Shown: piece after piece, positions 18,410-26,060 of the stretch
Layout: each line of letters opens with the position of its first letter
How positions within the stretch are numbered: position 1 is the first letter of the stretch
Origin: Aeolococcus sp035552595
GTDB lineage: Bacteria; Chloroflexota; Dormibacteria; Aeolococcales; Aeolococcaceae
Assembly (NCBI GenBank): GCA_035552595.1
Contig: DASZKZ010000072.1
Span: forward strand, 1-27,539
DNA length: 27,539 nucleotides
Direction of reading: 5' to 3'
The notes under the pieces: model-generated
Told to the model about the DNA's origin: nothing
Seen by the model: only the letters and a program-made list of their open reading frames with translations
The model's database searches: none
Position numbers and translations under genes: made by a program

Positions 18410-19192
18410 ATGAGCGGTCCGGTCCCACCCTCTGTCCCTGCGCTGGTGACCGGTGCGTCGAGCGGCATCGGCGAGGAGTTCGCCCGGCAGCTGGCCGGCC
18501 GCGGACACGATCTGACCCTGGTGGCACGCCGCTCCGACCGCCTTCAGAGCCTCGCCAAGACGCTGCGACACGACCAGGCGGTCAAGGTGACCGTGCATCC
18601 GGCCGATCTCGGCACCGCGGCCGGGCGCCGCCCGCTGGTGACGATGCTGCGGGCCAAGGGGCTCTGGCTGCTGGTCAACAACGCGGGCTTCGGCAGCCGC
18701 GGCCACCTTGCCGATCTCGACCCCGAGCGCGAGATGGCCGAGGTGGAGCTGAACGTTGTCGCTCTCCACGCGCTCACCGTCGCGGCCGTCCAGGGCAACG
18801 TGGCCGCGGGCGCGGGCGCGATCGTCAACCTGGCCAGCACCGCCGCCTACCAACCGATCCCATACATGGCGACCTACGCTGCCACCAAGGCATTCGTGCT
18901 CCATTTCACAGAGGCCCTCGCCCAGGAGCTGCACGGCACCGGGGTCCGTGCCCTGGCCCTCTGCCCGGGACCCACGCGCACCGAGTTCGCCGAGGTGGCC
19001 GAGGCGGAGGCGCTCTTCGACAAGGCCATGACCATGAGCGCCCGGTCGGTGGTGAGCAGCGCCCTGCACGCCCTCGACCGCGGTCACGCGATCTGCGTGC
19101 CCGGCGCGCACAACCTCATCCTCGCCCAGGGGCCTCGCCTGGTGCCTCGCTCGGCGTTGCGGCGGATCATGGCGCCGATCTTCGACCGCTGA
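18410..19192 (+). CDS. Short-chain dehydrogenase/reductase (classical SDR)
   Basis: A 260-residue classical SDR. The dinucleotide-binding TGASSGIG is at residues 14-21. ARR after the second strand favours NADP(H). NNAG lies in the fourth-strand region. The catalytic set is S143, Y156 and K160 (YAATK). PGPTRTEF follows, as in the subgroup of short-chain oxidoreductases close to DltE/YqjQ. The substrate cannot be deduced. An AAGGAG SD 5 nt upstream fixes the start. The gene diverges from nuo and converges on the small acidic protein gene with 14 bp between them. Confidence 0.88.
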   Translation: MSGPVPPSVPALVTGASSGIGEEFARQLAGRGHDLTLVARRSDRLQSLAKTLRHDQAVKVTVHPADLGTAAGRRPLVTMLRAKGLWLLVNNAGFGSRGHLADLDPEREMAEVELNVVALHALTVAAVQGNVAAGAGAIVNLASTAAYQPIPYMATYAATKAFVLHFTEALAQELHGTGVRALALCPGPTRTEFAEVAEAEALFDKAMTMSARSVVSSALHALDRGHAICVPGAHNLILAQGPRLVPRSALRRIMAPIFDR

Positions 19193-19206
19193 TGGGCGAG
19201 CCCGCC

Positions 19207-19521
19207 TCAGCTCGGGGACGAGCCCCCCAGCTCCAGGCACCGCTCACGCCAGTAGGCGAGCCGCCGCGAGAATCGCTTCATCTCCTCGTCGAGGACCACG
19301 AGGTCAGTCGCCGCCACCTCATGGCGAGCCTCGGATGAGAGCTCGGGCAGCCTGGCCTCGGAAACACCGACGAGGTCGCGCTTGACGCCAAGCAGCTCGC
19401 TGTAGACGGTCACCCAATGGGTGGCGTCCTCGAGATAGGGAGTCTCGGGATTCTCCCCCTCGAGCAAGCGGTCTTCATCGGCGGCTTTCTCCGCCGCCTC
19501 CTCGGCAGGTTCGTCGGTCAT
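19207..19521 (-). CDS. Small acidic hypothetical protein
   Basis: A 104-residue protein I do not recognise as a named family. The first 30 residues are strongly acidic and probably disordered. Then comes a helical part with THWVTVYSELLGVKRDLV and a C-terminal helix EEMKRFSRRLAYWRERCLEL. No catalytic motif, signal peptide or membrane segment is visible. The ATG at 19521 has TAACGA 7 nt upstream, one base off the TAnnnT pattern seen elsewhere. The open frame extends into the next gene region, but that part reads as shadow coding. It lies downstream of the Rieske gene on the same strand, across a 112-bp gap. Confidence 0.6.
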   Translation of the reverse strand: MTDEPAEEAAEKAADEDRLLEGENPETPYLEDATHWVTVYSELLGVKRDLVGVSEARLPELSSEARHEVAATDLVVLDEEMKRFSRRLAYWRERCLELGGSSPS

Positions 19522-19575
19522 GGCGTGCTCGTTACCCTCGCGGCTTCTGTGACCCGGCCGACACCCCTGCGCGCT

Positions 19576-19608
19576 GTCGTGGTCGGCTGAGTGTACGGCG
19601 TCCACGAC
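19576..19608. terminator. Possible terminator hairpin after the Rieske gene
   Basis: GTCGTGG (19576-19582) and CCACGAC (19602-19608) form a 7-bp stem with a 19-nt loop just downstream of the DUF2231-Rieske stop (minus strand). There is no U-tract. It lies before the start of the small acidic protein gene, so it could separate the two units. Confidence 0.3.
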
Positions 19609-19633
19609 CCTGTGCGAAACGCCCAAGACGGCC

Positions 19634-20488
19634 TCAGCGCGGGCGGGCCCGCACCTCGACGTTGCCGTCGCGGATCCGGACCTCGAAGGACGGTTGCGGG
19701 GAGGTGGCCGGGCCGCCGACCACGGCGCCATCGGTGAGCCGGAACCGGCTGCCGTGCCAGGGGCACGTGACACACAGCTCCGCGTCCACCTCGCCCTCGT
19801 CCAGCGGACCGGCCGCGTGGCTGCACCGTGCGGCGACGGCGAGGACGGTGCCGGCATGGCTGTGGAGGAGCAACCCGTACGCGCCGGCGTGGGCCAGCAG
19901 CGGGGTGTCGGTGGGGACGTCGTCCGCACGAGCCACCCTCGTCCAGTCAGCCGGCGCCTCGTCGAACACCGTGTGGTCGACGCCGATGCCGCGAGCGAAC
20001 ACCAGGTGGCCGCCGATGTACCCGCTCGCCCCGAGCACCCCCAGGCCGGCGGCGCTGAAGAGCCGCGCCCCGGTGCGGTTGCCACCGCTCCTGCTCAGCA
20101 GGGCGGCGAGGTACAGGGTCGACGCTCCCACATTGGCCAGGGCGTGGATCATGCCCAGGCGCCGTTCGGGTCCGACGGTGTCCGACCAGTCAGACAGCCC
20201 GGTGGCCGCCGTGGGGGCCACCGCAAGCAGCCCCAGGATGGTCAGCCCATTGCTGGCACCGGCGCTCTCCTCCCCGCCGAGGAGGTCGATGACCGTGACC
20301 GCGGTCAGGGCACCGATGGGCAGATCGGTGAAGACGGGGTGGAGCGGATGGCCCAGCCAGGTGCCGCTGAGCAGGCTCTTGAGAGGGCCGCCGCCGACCA
20401 CCTGGTTGACCTTCGCGCTCAGCCACTCGCTCGCGGGGTCGAGCAACTCCCAAGCCTGGAGCGGTCGCATCAGGTCACGGATGCCCAT
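19634..20488 (-). CDS. DUF2231 membrane domain fused to a Rieske 2Fe-2S domain
   Basis: A 284-residue two-domain protein. Residues about 45-185 form a DUF2231-type membrane domain with four hydrophobic helices; its start LSGTWLGHPLHPVFTDLPIGA carries the conserved His pair. Residues about 190-284 are a Rieske domain with C222-x-H224 and C242-xx-H245, the complete 2Fe-2S ligand set, in a NirD/ferredoxin-type setting with PWHGSRF. It probably passes electrons at the membrane to an unknown partner. The ATG at 20488 has CACAAT 7 nt upstream and no SD. It lies downstream of yceI on the same strand, 64 bp away. Confidence 0.85.
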   Translation of the reverse strand: MGIRDLMRPLQAWELLDPASEWLSAKVNQVVGGGPLKSLLSGTWLGHPLHPVFTDLPIGALTAVTVIDLLGGEESAGASNGLTILGLLAVAPTAATGLSDWSDTVGPERRLGMIHALANVGASTLYLAALLSRSGGNRTGARLFSAAGLGVLGASGYIGGHLVFARGIGVDHTVFDEAPADWTRVARADDVPTDTPLLAHAGAYGLLLHSHAGTVLAVAARCSHAAGPLDEGEVDAELCVTCPWHGSRFRLTDGAVVGGPATSPQPSFEVRIRDGNVEVRARPR

Positions 20489-20552
20489 GGGCGTGATTGT
20501 GCCCCGCGCGTACCCCTCCGAGGGGCGCAGCGCAGGGCCCAATCGGAGGCGC

Positions 20553-21131
20553 TTACTGCTGGTCGGGCTTCTCCTCGCGAAGGACGAACTGGACCTCGAT
20601 CTCCACCTTGATCGTCTTGCTGACCAGGACGCCGCCGTTGACCAGGGCCTGGTTCCAACTCACCCCCCAGTCGTCACGCTTCAGCTCGGTGGTGGCGCTG
20701 AAGGTGGCCTTGGTGCGGCCGTACGGATCGGTCATGGTGCCCACGAACTCCGCGTCGAGGGTCACCGGCTTGGTGACGCCGCGCGCGGTCAGGTCGCCGA
20801 CGATCTGAAAGCGGTTCTGGTCGTCGAGGTCGCCGATGGAGGTGCTGCGGAACTCGAGTGCGGGGTGCTTGTCGACCTCGAAGAAGTCGGCCGAGCGCAT
20901 GTGGTTGTCGCGGGTCTCGTTGTAGGTCGTGATGGTGGCCGCCTGGATGGTGGCCTCGACGTGGGCGTCGCCGGGGCGCTCCCCGGTGGTGAGCGTCGCT
21001 GTCCACTCATTGAAGCGGCCCCGGACCTTGGTGGCCATGAGGTAGCGGGCGACGAACTCGAGGCTGCTGTGGACAGCATCGAGATCCCATTCACCGCTCC
21101 GTAGGCTGGTCTGGACGGTCGTGTCGGTCAT
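20553..21131 (-). CDS. YceI family protein (polyisoprenoid-binding-like)
   Basis: A 192-residue YceI-family lipocalin-like barrel. Family marks include WDLDAVHSSLEFVARYLMATKVRGRF at the start, FFEVDKHPALEFRST in the middle and DRDDWGVSWN-type KRDDWGVSWNQAL near the end. Members bind long isoprenoid chains such as polyprenyl quinones. There is no signal peptide, so this copy is cytosolic, unlike the secreted YceI of E. coli. AGGAGG lies 6 nt before the ATG at 21131. A consensus promoter overlaps an operator-like dyad shared with the divergent marR gene, implying MarR control. Confidence 0.9.
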   Translation of the reverse strand: MTDTTVQTSLRSGEWDLDAVHSSLEFVARYLMATKVRGRFNEWTATLTTGERPGDAHVEATIQAATITTYNETRDNHMRSADFFEVDKHPALEFRSTSIGDLDDQNRFQIVGDLTARGVTKPVTLDAEFVGTMTDPYGRTKATFSATTELKRDDWGVSWNQALVNGGVLVSKTIKVEIEVQFVLREEKPDQQ

Positions 21132-21179
21132 GGCTGCCTCCTGCTGCGACGCGAGTGCTGTCGCTCTTCCTGCTCGCTC

Positions 21180-21214
21180 ACCCTACCCCGTGAGTAGTTG
21201 CGCTGTCAACTACT
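21180..21214. promoter_or_regulatory. yceI promoter overlapping a MarR-type operator dyad
   Basis: AGTAGTTG (21193-21200) and CAACTACT (21207-21214) are perfect 8-bp inverted arms with a 6-bp spacer, a size suited to a winged-helix dimer. On the minus strand the dyad contains TTGACA (21209-21204), followed 18 nt later by TAGGGT (21185-21180), a good sigma-70-type promoter for yceI. Binding at the dyad would block the -35. The adjacent divergent marR gene is the obvious regulator candidate. Confidence 0.65.
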
Positions 21215-21274
21215 TGATTCGGTATCATGGCCTCGCGGCGGGCAACCGGCCTCCGCGACCTCAGGAACCCACTG

Positions 21275-21769
21275 GTGAAGACCGACCGACCGGACGCGTG
21301 CCGGACCGCCGCCTGGATGGCGCTTCTCGACGCCCACAGCAGGCTCACCGGGCGCCTCGAGGCGGAGCTGCAGCGAAGTCATGGCCTCAGCCTCGCCGAG
21401 TACGAGGTGCTCTATCGCCTCAGCGCCGCGCCCGGTCACCGGCTGCGCTTCAACCAGCTCACCTCCCATGCGCGCATGACCAAGAGTGGCGTCAGCCGCC
21501 TGGTCGAGCGCCTCCAGGGGCACGGCCTGCTCTGCACGGAGCGCTGCCCGTCGGACCGCCGGGGAGCCTTCGCGGTGCTCACCACAGAAGGACGGACGGT
21601 CTTTCGACGGGCCGCGGCGCTCCACCTCCGGGGCGTCCAGGATCACTTCGGGCGCCACCTCGACGACACCGAGGCCGCGTCGCTGCGCGTCGCCCTCGAG
21701 CGCGTCCGCGACGCTCTCGGCAGCCCCGCGAGCGACCCGGTCGCGGACGCGGCCGGCGTCAGCCGCTGA
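21275..21769 (+). CDS. MarR family transcriptional regulator
   Basis: From GTG at 21275 this is a 164-residue MarR-type winged-helix repressor. The dimerisation helix starts at AAWMALLDAHSRLTGRLEAEL. The DNA-binding part LRFNQLTSHARMTKSGVSRLVERLQGHGLL is followed by the wing CPSDRRGAFAVLTTEGR. GTG 21275 is favoured because AGGA lies 8 nt before it and TATCAT (21223-21228) upstream fits a -10 element. The alternative ATG at 21227 would add 16 residues but overlaps that hexamer. It diverges from yceI across a shared dyad, so autoregulation is likely. The 3' end overlaps the convergent PrsW-like gene by 11 bp. The ligand is unknown. Confidence 0.85.
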   Translation: MKTDRPDACRTAAWMALLDAHSRLTGRLEAELQRSHGLSLAEYEVLYRLSAAPGHRLRFNQLTSHARMTKSGVSRLVERLQGHGLLCTERCPSDRRGAFAVLTTEGRTVFRRAAALHLRGVQDHFGRHLDDTEAASLRVALERVRDALGSPASDPVADAAGVSR

Positions 21770-22817
21770 ACGCCGCCTGAGGGGGCTTCGCCTCGGCGAG
21801 CAGCGCCCCGCAATGGGGGCAGAACGTCGCCGCCTCGAGGCGGCGGCCGCAGTGGTGGCAGCGGACCTGACGCAATCCCAGCGAGGTGCCCTCGTCGAGC
21901 ACGGCAGCATGGATGAGGATGCGCACGGCGACGAGCACCGCCGCCACCACCACCGCCTGCCAGAGGAGCACGAAGAGCGGGCTGAGCCCGGCGTCGTCGA
22001 GCACCTCGCTGCCACCCGCGAAGCAGATGTCGGCGATCACGGCCAGCGGCAGCCCCGCCGTGCGCAAGGCGGCCGCATGACCTCCCCTGGGGCGCCAGAG
22101 CGCCGCCGCCACCAGCCCGGTGCACGATCCGTGCAAGAGCGGGATGAGCAGTGCGGCGCTGAAGAGCGTGAACGCCCAGTTGGCCGGGTCGACCCGGAGG
22201 CCCACCCCGCCGAGCGCGCCGGTGAGGTTGACGAGCGTCTGAGCCAGCGCGTAGCCGGCGCCGGCGGCGACGCCGAAGACCAGGCCGTCCAGGGTGTTGG
22301 GGAAGCGAGGGCGGAGCACCAGCAGTGGCACCACCGGCTTGAGCAGCTCAGCGACGATGGCCACCCCGACGGCGAGGAGGATCACCCCTCCTGCCCCCAG
22401 GCCCTTGCCGAGAGCGTCGGCCACCGCGGTCACGGCCGCCCCGATGACAGCGCCGGCGCCGATGGTCCCGAAGAGCACGGGCAGCGGAGCATCGGCGAAG
22501 ACGTCGGCCTCACGCAGGTAGGAGATGTAGAGCGCCGGCACCACCAGCGCCGCCACCCAGATGGCGGGGATGACGAGCCCGGTGGCGGCGAGCACGGCGA
22601 CCACCGCGACCCCGCCGATCAGCGCCCAGCGGAAGGCGTGGACCCGCTCGTGGGCGAGGCGCGGGAGGAGGGTGGAGATCACGGTGGGCGTGGCCACCTG
22701 CTCGCCGGGGCGCAGCGCGTAGTGCTGGAGGCGCAGCCGTCCGCGCACCCGGTGCGCGCCGCAGCGCGTGCAGAACTCGCCGTCGGGCACCTCGGCGCCG
22801 CAGTGAGAACAGGTCAC
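21759..22817 (-). CDS. Zinc-ribbon flanked PrsW-like integral membrane protein
   Basis: From GTG at 22817 this is a 352-residue protein. It opens with a zinc ribbon (CSHCGAEVPDGEFCTRCG) and closes with a second (CHHCGRRLEAATFCPHCG). Between them are about eight to ten membrane helices. The middle resembles the PrsW/CPBP intramembrane protease fold: AELLKPVVPLL, FPNTLDGLVFGVAAGAGYALAQ and LHGSCTGLVAAALW. The usual EExxK is AELLK here, and the FA(x)EN glutamate is Gln, so protease activity is doubtful. TAGTAT exactly 7 nt before the GTG, with no SD, supports this start over an ATG 66 nt further upstream. Confidence 0.65.
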   Translation of the reverse strand: MTCSHCGAEVPDGEFCTRCGAHRVRGRLRLQHYALRPGEQVATPTVISTLLPRLAHERVHAFRWALIGGVAVVAVLAATGLVIPAIWVAALVVPALYISYLREADVFADAPLPVLFGTIGAGAVIGAAVTAVADALGKGLGAGGVILLAVGVAIVAELLKPVVPLLVLRPRFPNTLDGLVFGVAAGAGYALAQTLVNLTGALGGVGLRVDPANWAFTLFSAALLIPLLHGSCTGLVAAALWRPRGGHAAALRTAGLPLAVIADICFAGGSEVLDDAGLSPLFVLLWQAVVVAAVLVAVRILIHAAVLDEGTSLGLRQVRCHHCGRRLEAATFCPHCGALLAEAKPPQAAFSG

Positions 22818-22824
22818 GCGGCGA

Positions 22825-22830
22825 ATACTA
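22825..22830 (-). promoter_or_regulatory. Putative -10 element of the PrsW-like gene
   Basis: TAGTAT on the minus strand is a strong TAnnnT match placed 7 nt before GTG 22817 with no SD, implying a leaderless mRNA. Confidence 0.5.
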
Positions 22831-22898
22831 CGTCGCCTCTCCGGCTGTGCCACCGAACGGCGGATCACCCCGGACGCGGGCATCGGCCGACGAGGCGG

Positions 22899-24191
22899 TC
22901 AGCCGGCGATGGCCATGATCTCGTTGTCGCTGTACCCGCAGGGCGTGGCGGTGGTGATCTCGGGGCGGGTGACACGGCCGTAGATCGCCGCCATCCGCTC
23001 CACCGCCCGTGCCCAGGTGAAGGTCGCGGCACGCAGCCTCGCCGCCTCGCCCATCCGCGCGCGGAGGGGGGAGTCGTCGAGGAGTGAGGCGATCGCCTCG
23101 GCGAACGCCTGCGGATCGCGCTCGGCGACGAGGATGCCTGTCTCCCCGTCGGCGATGATCTCGGTCAGACCGCCCACGGCGCTGGCGACCACGGGGGTGC
23201 CGAGGGCCTGGGCCTCGAGGGCGACGAGCCCGAACGTCTCGGTTCGCGACGGCACCACGCAGACGTCGGCGAGCGCGTAGTAGTCGGCCAGGTTCTCGTG
23301 CTCGATGGCGCCGAGGAAGCGCACCCGCGCCTGCAATCCGTGGCCACCGGCCACCGCCTCCAAGCGGCGCCGCTCTCCGCCGGCGTCGGAGCCGTCCCCA
23401 CTGTCCTCGCCGATGACCAGGGTGATGACGTCGTCGAATCGCTCCTCCTCGCAGAGCTGCGCCACCGCGCCCAGGAGCGTTTCCGCCCCCTTGAGCGGTT
23501 CCAGCCGGCCCGCGAACAGGAGGACGCGATGCGAGTCCAGGGCCAGCTCGTCACGGAGCGCCCGGGTGTCCCGGGGGTGGAGCACGCGCAGGTCGACGCC
23601 CGGCTGGGCCACGCAGATGCGGGTCCGCGACGCTCCGTAGAGCCGCATCAGGTCCCTGGCCTCGGCCACGCTGCCGCTGACCAGCCTGTCCGCGGCGGCG
23701 ACCAGCCGAGCCTCGGCGGCGGAGCGTCGCTCATCCAGCGGCAGCCCGACCCGTGCCTTGGCGCGAGCCAGCGTATGAAAGGACTGCACCCAGGGGATGC
23801 TCCACACTTCGCGCAGCTGCTGCGCCACCAGGCCACCGAGCCAGTAGTGACCATGGACCACCACGTAGCGGCGGCCCTCGCTGGTGGCATGGGCAGCCAC
23901 CGCTCGGCTGAAGGCGTCGACGTACGCGACAAGATCCTTCTTGGGCACCGCTCGCGGAGGCCCGACCGGGAGCCGGACCAGCCGGCTCATGGGCGCGATC
24001 ATCTCCTCGGCCGGAGCGGTGGCGTCGTCGCGCCTGATGAACACGTCGGTGGGGATGCCGGCCTCGGCCAGCCCCTCGCACAGCCGGCGGACGGCGAGGT
24101 TGCCGCCCCCGTTCTCTCCGCGACCGAGGGCCGCCAGCGGCGACGCGTGCATGCTGATGACCGCAACGGGACCCGAGATGATGCGTGACAT
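22899..24191 (-). CDS. Glycosyltransferase family 4 (MshA-like)
   Basis: A 430-residue GT-B glycosyltransferase of the GT4 group. The N-terminal Rossmann domain contains GENGGGNLAVRRLCEGLAEAG, the acceptor-side loop typical of MshA and sucrose-phosphate synthase relatives, and VVHGHYWLGG. The C-terminal donor domain has LLFAGRLEPLKGAETLL and then VPSRTETFGLVALEAQALGTPVVAS, whose E(x7)E-type pair contacts the nucleotide sugar. The resemblance to MshA suggests a UDP-GlcNAc- or similar donor, but mycothiol synthesis is not shown by the context. The ATG at 24191 has TAAACT 7 nt upstream; an upstream in-frame ATG is rejected for that reason. Confidence 0.85.
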   Translation of the reverse strand: MSRIISGPVAVISMHASPLAALGRGENGGGNLAVRRLCEGLAEAGIPTDVFIRRDDATAPAEEMIAPMSRLVRLPVGPPRAVPKKDLVAYVDAFSRAVAAHATSEGRRYVVVHGHYWLGGLVAQQLREVWSIPWVQSFHTLARAKARVGLPLDERRSAAEARLVAAADRLVSGSVAEARDLMRLYGASRTRICVAQPGVDLRVLHPRDTRALRDELALDSHRVLLFAGRLEPLKGAETLLGAVAQLCEEERFDDVITLVIGEDSGDGSDAGGERRRLEAVAGGHGLQARVRFLGAIEHENLADYYALADVCVVPSRTETFGLVALEAQALGTPVVASAVGGLTEIIADGETGILVAERDPQAFAEAIASLLDDSPLRARMGEAARLRAATFTWARAVERMAAIYGRVTRPEITTATPCGYSDNEIMAIAG

Positions 24192-24198
24192 CGCGATC

Positions 24199-24204
24199 AG
24201 TTTA
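24199..24204 (-). promoter_or_regulatory. Putative -10 element of the glycosyltransferase gene
   Basis: TAAACT on the minus strand fits TAnnnT and is followed after exactly 7 nt by ATG 24191, with no SD. Leaderless transcription is inferred. Confidence 0.5.
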
Positions 24205-24339
24205 CCCGCAGGCGTTGAGTCCGAACCCGGCCGCCACGGTCCGGCGCTCACATCCGGTGCCACTGCGCTGTGGTTTTGAAAGCGCCGCGGCGCGGGACCA
24301 TGAGCACGTGCCGATCTGGCATTCACAGGACAATGGATC

Positions 24340-24525
24340 ATGGAACCGGTCACTCCCCTCACCCGTCACGCCGCTGAGCTCCCTCCGGAGTGGAAGTGGG
24401 TCGCCCTCTTCACCCCGCCGTCGGATCATCAGGTGGAATGGCGCACCTGGCTGGCGCAGGCACAGCGTGCTGAGCAGGCGGCGACACTGCGCTACTGGGC
24501 AACCCGGGTCGAGCGCGCCGCCTGA
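24340..24525 (+). CDS. Small hypothetical protein (doubtful)
   Basis: A 61-residue open frame in the gap between the glycosyltransferase promoter and the B12 riboswitch. The composition (five Trp, balanced charges, ending WLAQAQRAEQAATLRYWATRVERAA) looks more protein-like than most shadow frames here, and a helix is likely at the C-terminus. CAGGA lies 9 nt before the ATG as a possible SD. I recognise no family. Without homologues it could be chance. Confidence 0.35.
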   Translation: MEPVTPLTRHAAELPPEWKWVALFTPPSDHQVEWRTWLAQAQRAEQAATLRYWATRVERAA

Positions 24526-24584
24526 CCGACGCGCGCCCGGGACCAGGTGCGTCCCACGGGCGCTGACGGCCGTGTGCCACACTT

Positions 24585-24735
24585 CCCGGACCGCGCTCCG
24601 GCGACAGGGAATCCGGTGAGAATCCGGAGCTGTCGCGCAACTGTCAACGGGGAGCAGCCGGCCACCGGTCACTGGGGCGCACGCCCTGGGAAGACGGCCG
24701 AGCTGCACTGATCCGTGAGCCAGGAGACCTCCGTC
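24585..24735 (+). promoter_or_regulatory. Cobalamin (AdoCbl/B12) riboswitch
   Basis: The conserved core blocks of the cobalamin riboswitch occur in order and correct spacing. AGGGAATCCGGTGAGAATCC is at 24606-24625. GAGCTGTCGCGCAACTGT follows at about 24627-24644, then CACTGG at 24670-24675. TGGGAAGACGG is at about 24687-24697, and GAGCCAGGAGACC (the B12 box) at about 24717-24729. CGGA (24587-24590) and TCCG (24730-24733) can close P1. It lies about 100 nt before the secreted-protein gene at 24837. B12 binding normally lowers expression of such genes. Confidence 0.95.
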
Positions 24736-24778
24736 GGGGCGGAACCACTCTGAGCCCGCGCGAAACGGGAGGTGGGTC

Positions 24779-24835
24779 CCTCACGCGGCGAGGGCCTCAT
24801 CGTCGCGGGTTTTCCGCGCCGTGAGGAGAATCCTC
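24779..24835 (+). promoter_or_regulatory. Riboswitch expression platform sequestering the SD
   Basis: The SD of the next gene lies within GAGGAGA (24823-24829). GAGGA can pair with TCCTC (24831-24835) immediately before the ATG. Alternatively, GTGAGG (24821-24826) can pair with CCTCAC (24779-24784), extended by flanking GC pairs. CGCGG/CCGCG (24804-24808, 24814-24818) is a competing hairpin. There is no U-tract, so translational rather than transcriptional control is the likely mode. Confidence 0.5.
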
Positions 24836-24836
24836 G

Positions 24837-26060
24837 ATGCGACGCCAGATGACAGCGGTCGGCGCGACTCTGACCGCCTGTGGCCTCATCCTCGGAGCCG
24901 GCGGCCTGGTGGCCTCGGCGGCGACACCGCAGACCTCGCAGGCCGACGCGGCGCTGCGCTATCTCTCCACGCAGGTGGGCACCGACGGCAGCGTCGCGGG
25001 AGCGATGGGCGCCACCGAGGACACGATCATCAGCGATGCCGACAACGGCTACGACCCCGCCACGCTGAAGAGCTCCTCTTCGGGTACGTCGGCGTACGAC
25101 TACCTGAGCTCCCACGCGTCGACCATCACCACCGCGGGTGGCGCGGCCAAGTACATCCTCGCCTGGGTGGCCGCGGGCAAGCCGGCCGCGATCGACGCCA
25201 CCGCGCTGCTGAGCAAGCTCAACACCCTGACGAGCGCGGGGGGATACCTGGCGGCCAATGGCGCCTTCCACAACGCCAGCGCTACGGTGGAGACCGCCAA
25301 CGCGTTCTCGCAATCGCTGGCGGTGCTCGCCGACGTCGCCGCCGGGCACGCGCTGCCGGCCAACGCCACGGCGTGGCTCAGCTGCGCGCAGCGAACCGAT
25401 GGCGGTTTCGGGTACGCCATCGACGACAGTACCGTCACACCTCCCACGTCGTGCGGGGACACGTCGAGTGACAGCAACGACACCGCCATCATCCTGGAGG
25501 CGCTGGGCGCTGCCGGGGTGAGCGCCCCCGACAGCGCCGCCGAGACCTACCTCCATTCCATCCAGCAGACCAACGGCGGCTTCGGCTTCACGGCCGGTCC
25601 CAGCGATCCGGACAGTGACGCCGGCGTCATCCAGGCGCTGATAGCGATCGGCCAGGACCCCACCGGGGTCGCATGGACCACCGCGGGAGGCGGCAACGCC
25701 ATCAAGGACATGGAGTCCTTCGCCGATCCTCAGGGCAGCGGCGGCTACGTGTTCCCCGGGAACAGCGGCCCCGACGCCTTCACCACCAGCGCCATCCCCC
25801 AGGCTCTGGCGCTCAAGCCGTACGGTGCCGCGACCACTGTCGCAGCTGGTACCTCTCCACCCCCGGCGGTCACGGCGACGCCATCACCGTCGCCCACAGC
25901 CACAACCGGCGCCCAGGGGTCCGCGGCGGTGGCGGTTCCGTCGACCGGGGCGTCGGCAGGGGGTGCCCAGGGACCGGCGCTGGCCCTGGTGCTGATCGGG
26001 CTGGGGTCGCTGGCGCTGGCCGCCGCCCGGCTGGGGAGGCGAGCTTCGTCCGTTCCATGA
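24837..26060 (+). CDS. Secreted alpha/alpha-barrel-like repeat protein under B12 control (transcobalamin alpha-domain-like)
   Basis: A 407-residue secreted protein. Residues 1-28 are a signal peptide ending VASA. Residues about 32-335 are helical repeats of the prenyltransferase/squalene-oxidase type, with QRTDGGFGYA (about 185-194) and QQTNGGFGFT (about 243-252) as the clearest copies. This alpha/alpha-barrel fold is the B12-binding alpha domain of intrinsic factor and transcobalamin. A Pro/Ser/Thr-rich stalk follows, then VPSTG (367-371), a hydrophobic helix and an Arg pair, resembling a sortase signal. The start has GAGGAG 7-9 nt upstream. The preceding riboswitch and the overlapping DUF4430-like gene suggest cobalamin capture at the cell surface; direct binding is inferred. 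Confidence 0.8.
   Translation: MRRQMTAVGATLTACGLILGAGGLVASAATPQTSQADAALRYLSTQVGTDGSVAGAMGATEDTIISDADNGYDPATLKSSSSGTSAYDYLSSHASTITTAGGAAKYILAWVAAGKPAAIDATALLSKLNTLTSAGGYLAANGAFHNASATVETANAFSQSLAVLADVAAGHALPANATAWLSCAQRTDGGFGYAIDDSTVTPPTSCGDTSSDSNDTAIILEALGAAGVSAPDSAAETYLHSIQQTNGGFGFTAGPSDPDSDAGVIQALIAIGQDPTGVAWTTAGGGNAIKDMESFADPQGSGGYVFPGNSGPDAFTTSAIPQALALKPYGAATTVAAGTSPPPAVTATPSPSPTATTGAQGSAAVAVPSTGASAGGAQGPALALVLIGLGSLALAAARLGRRASSVP

Noticed and set aside
21486..23087. 533-codon plus-strand frame overlapping marR and the PrsW-like gene
   Set aside because: Composition is shadow-like, and the minus-strand protein has two paired zinc ribbons and membrane helices.
24669..25556. Minus-strand frame opposite the B12 riboswitch and alpha-domain gene
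   Set aside because: It runs through the riboswitch core, is Gly/Arg-rich and has no recognisable domain.
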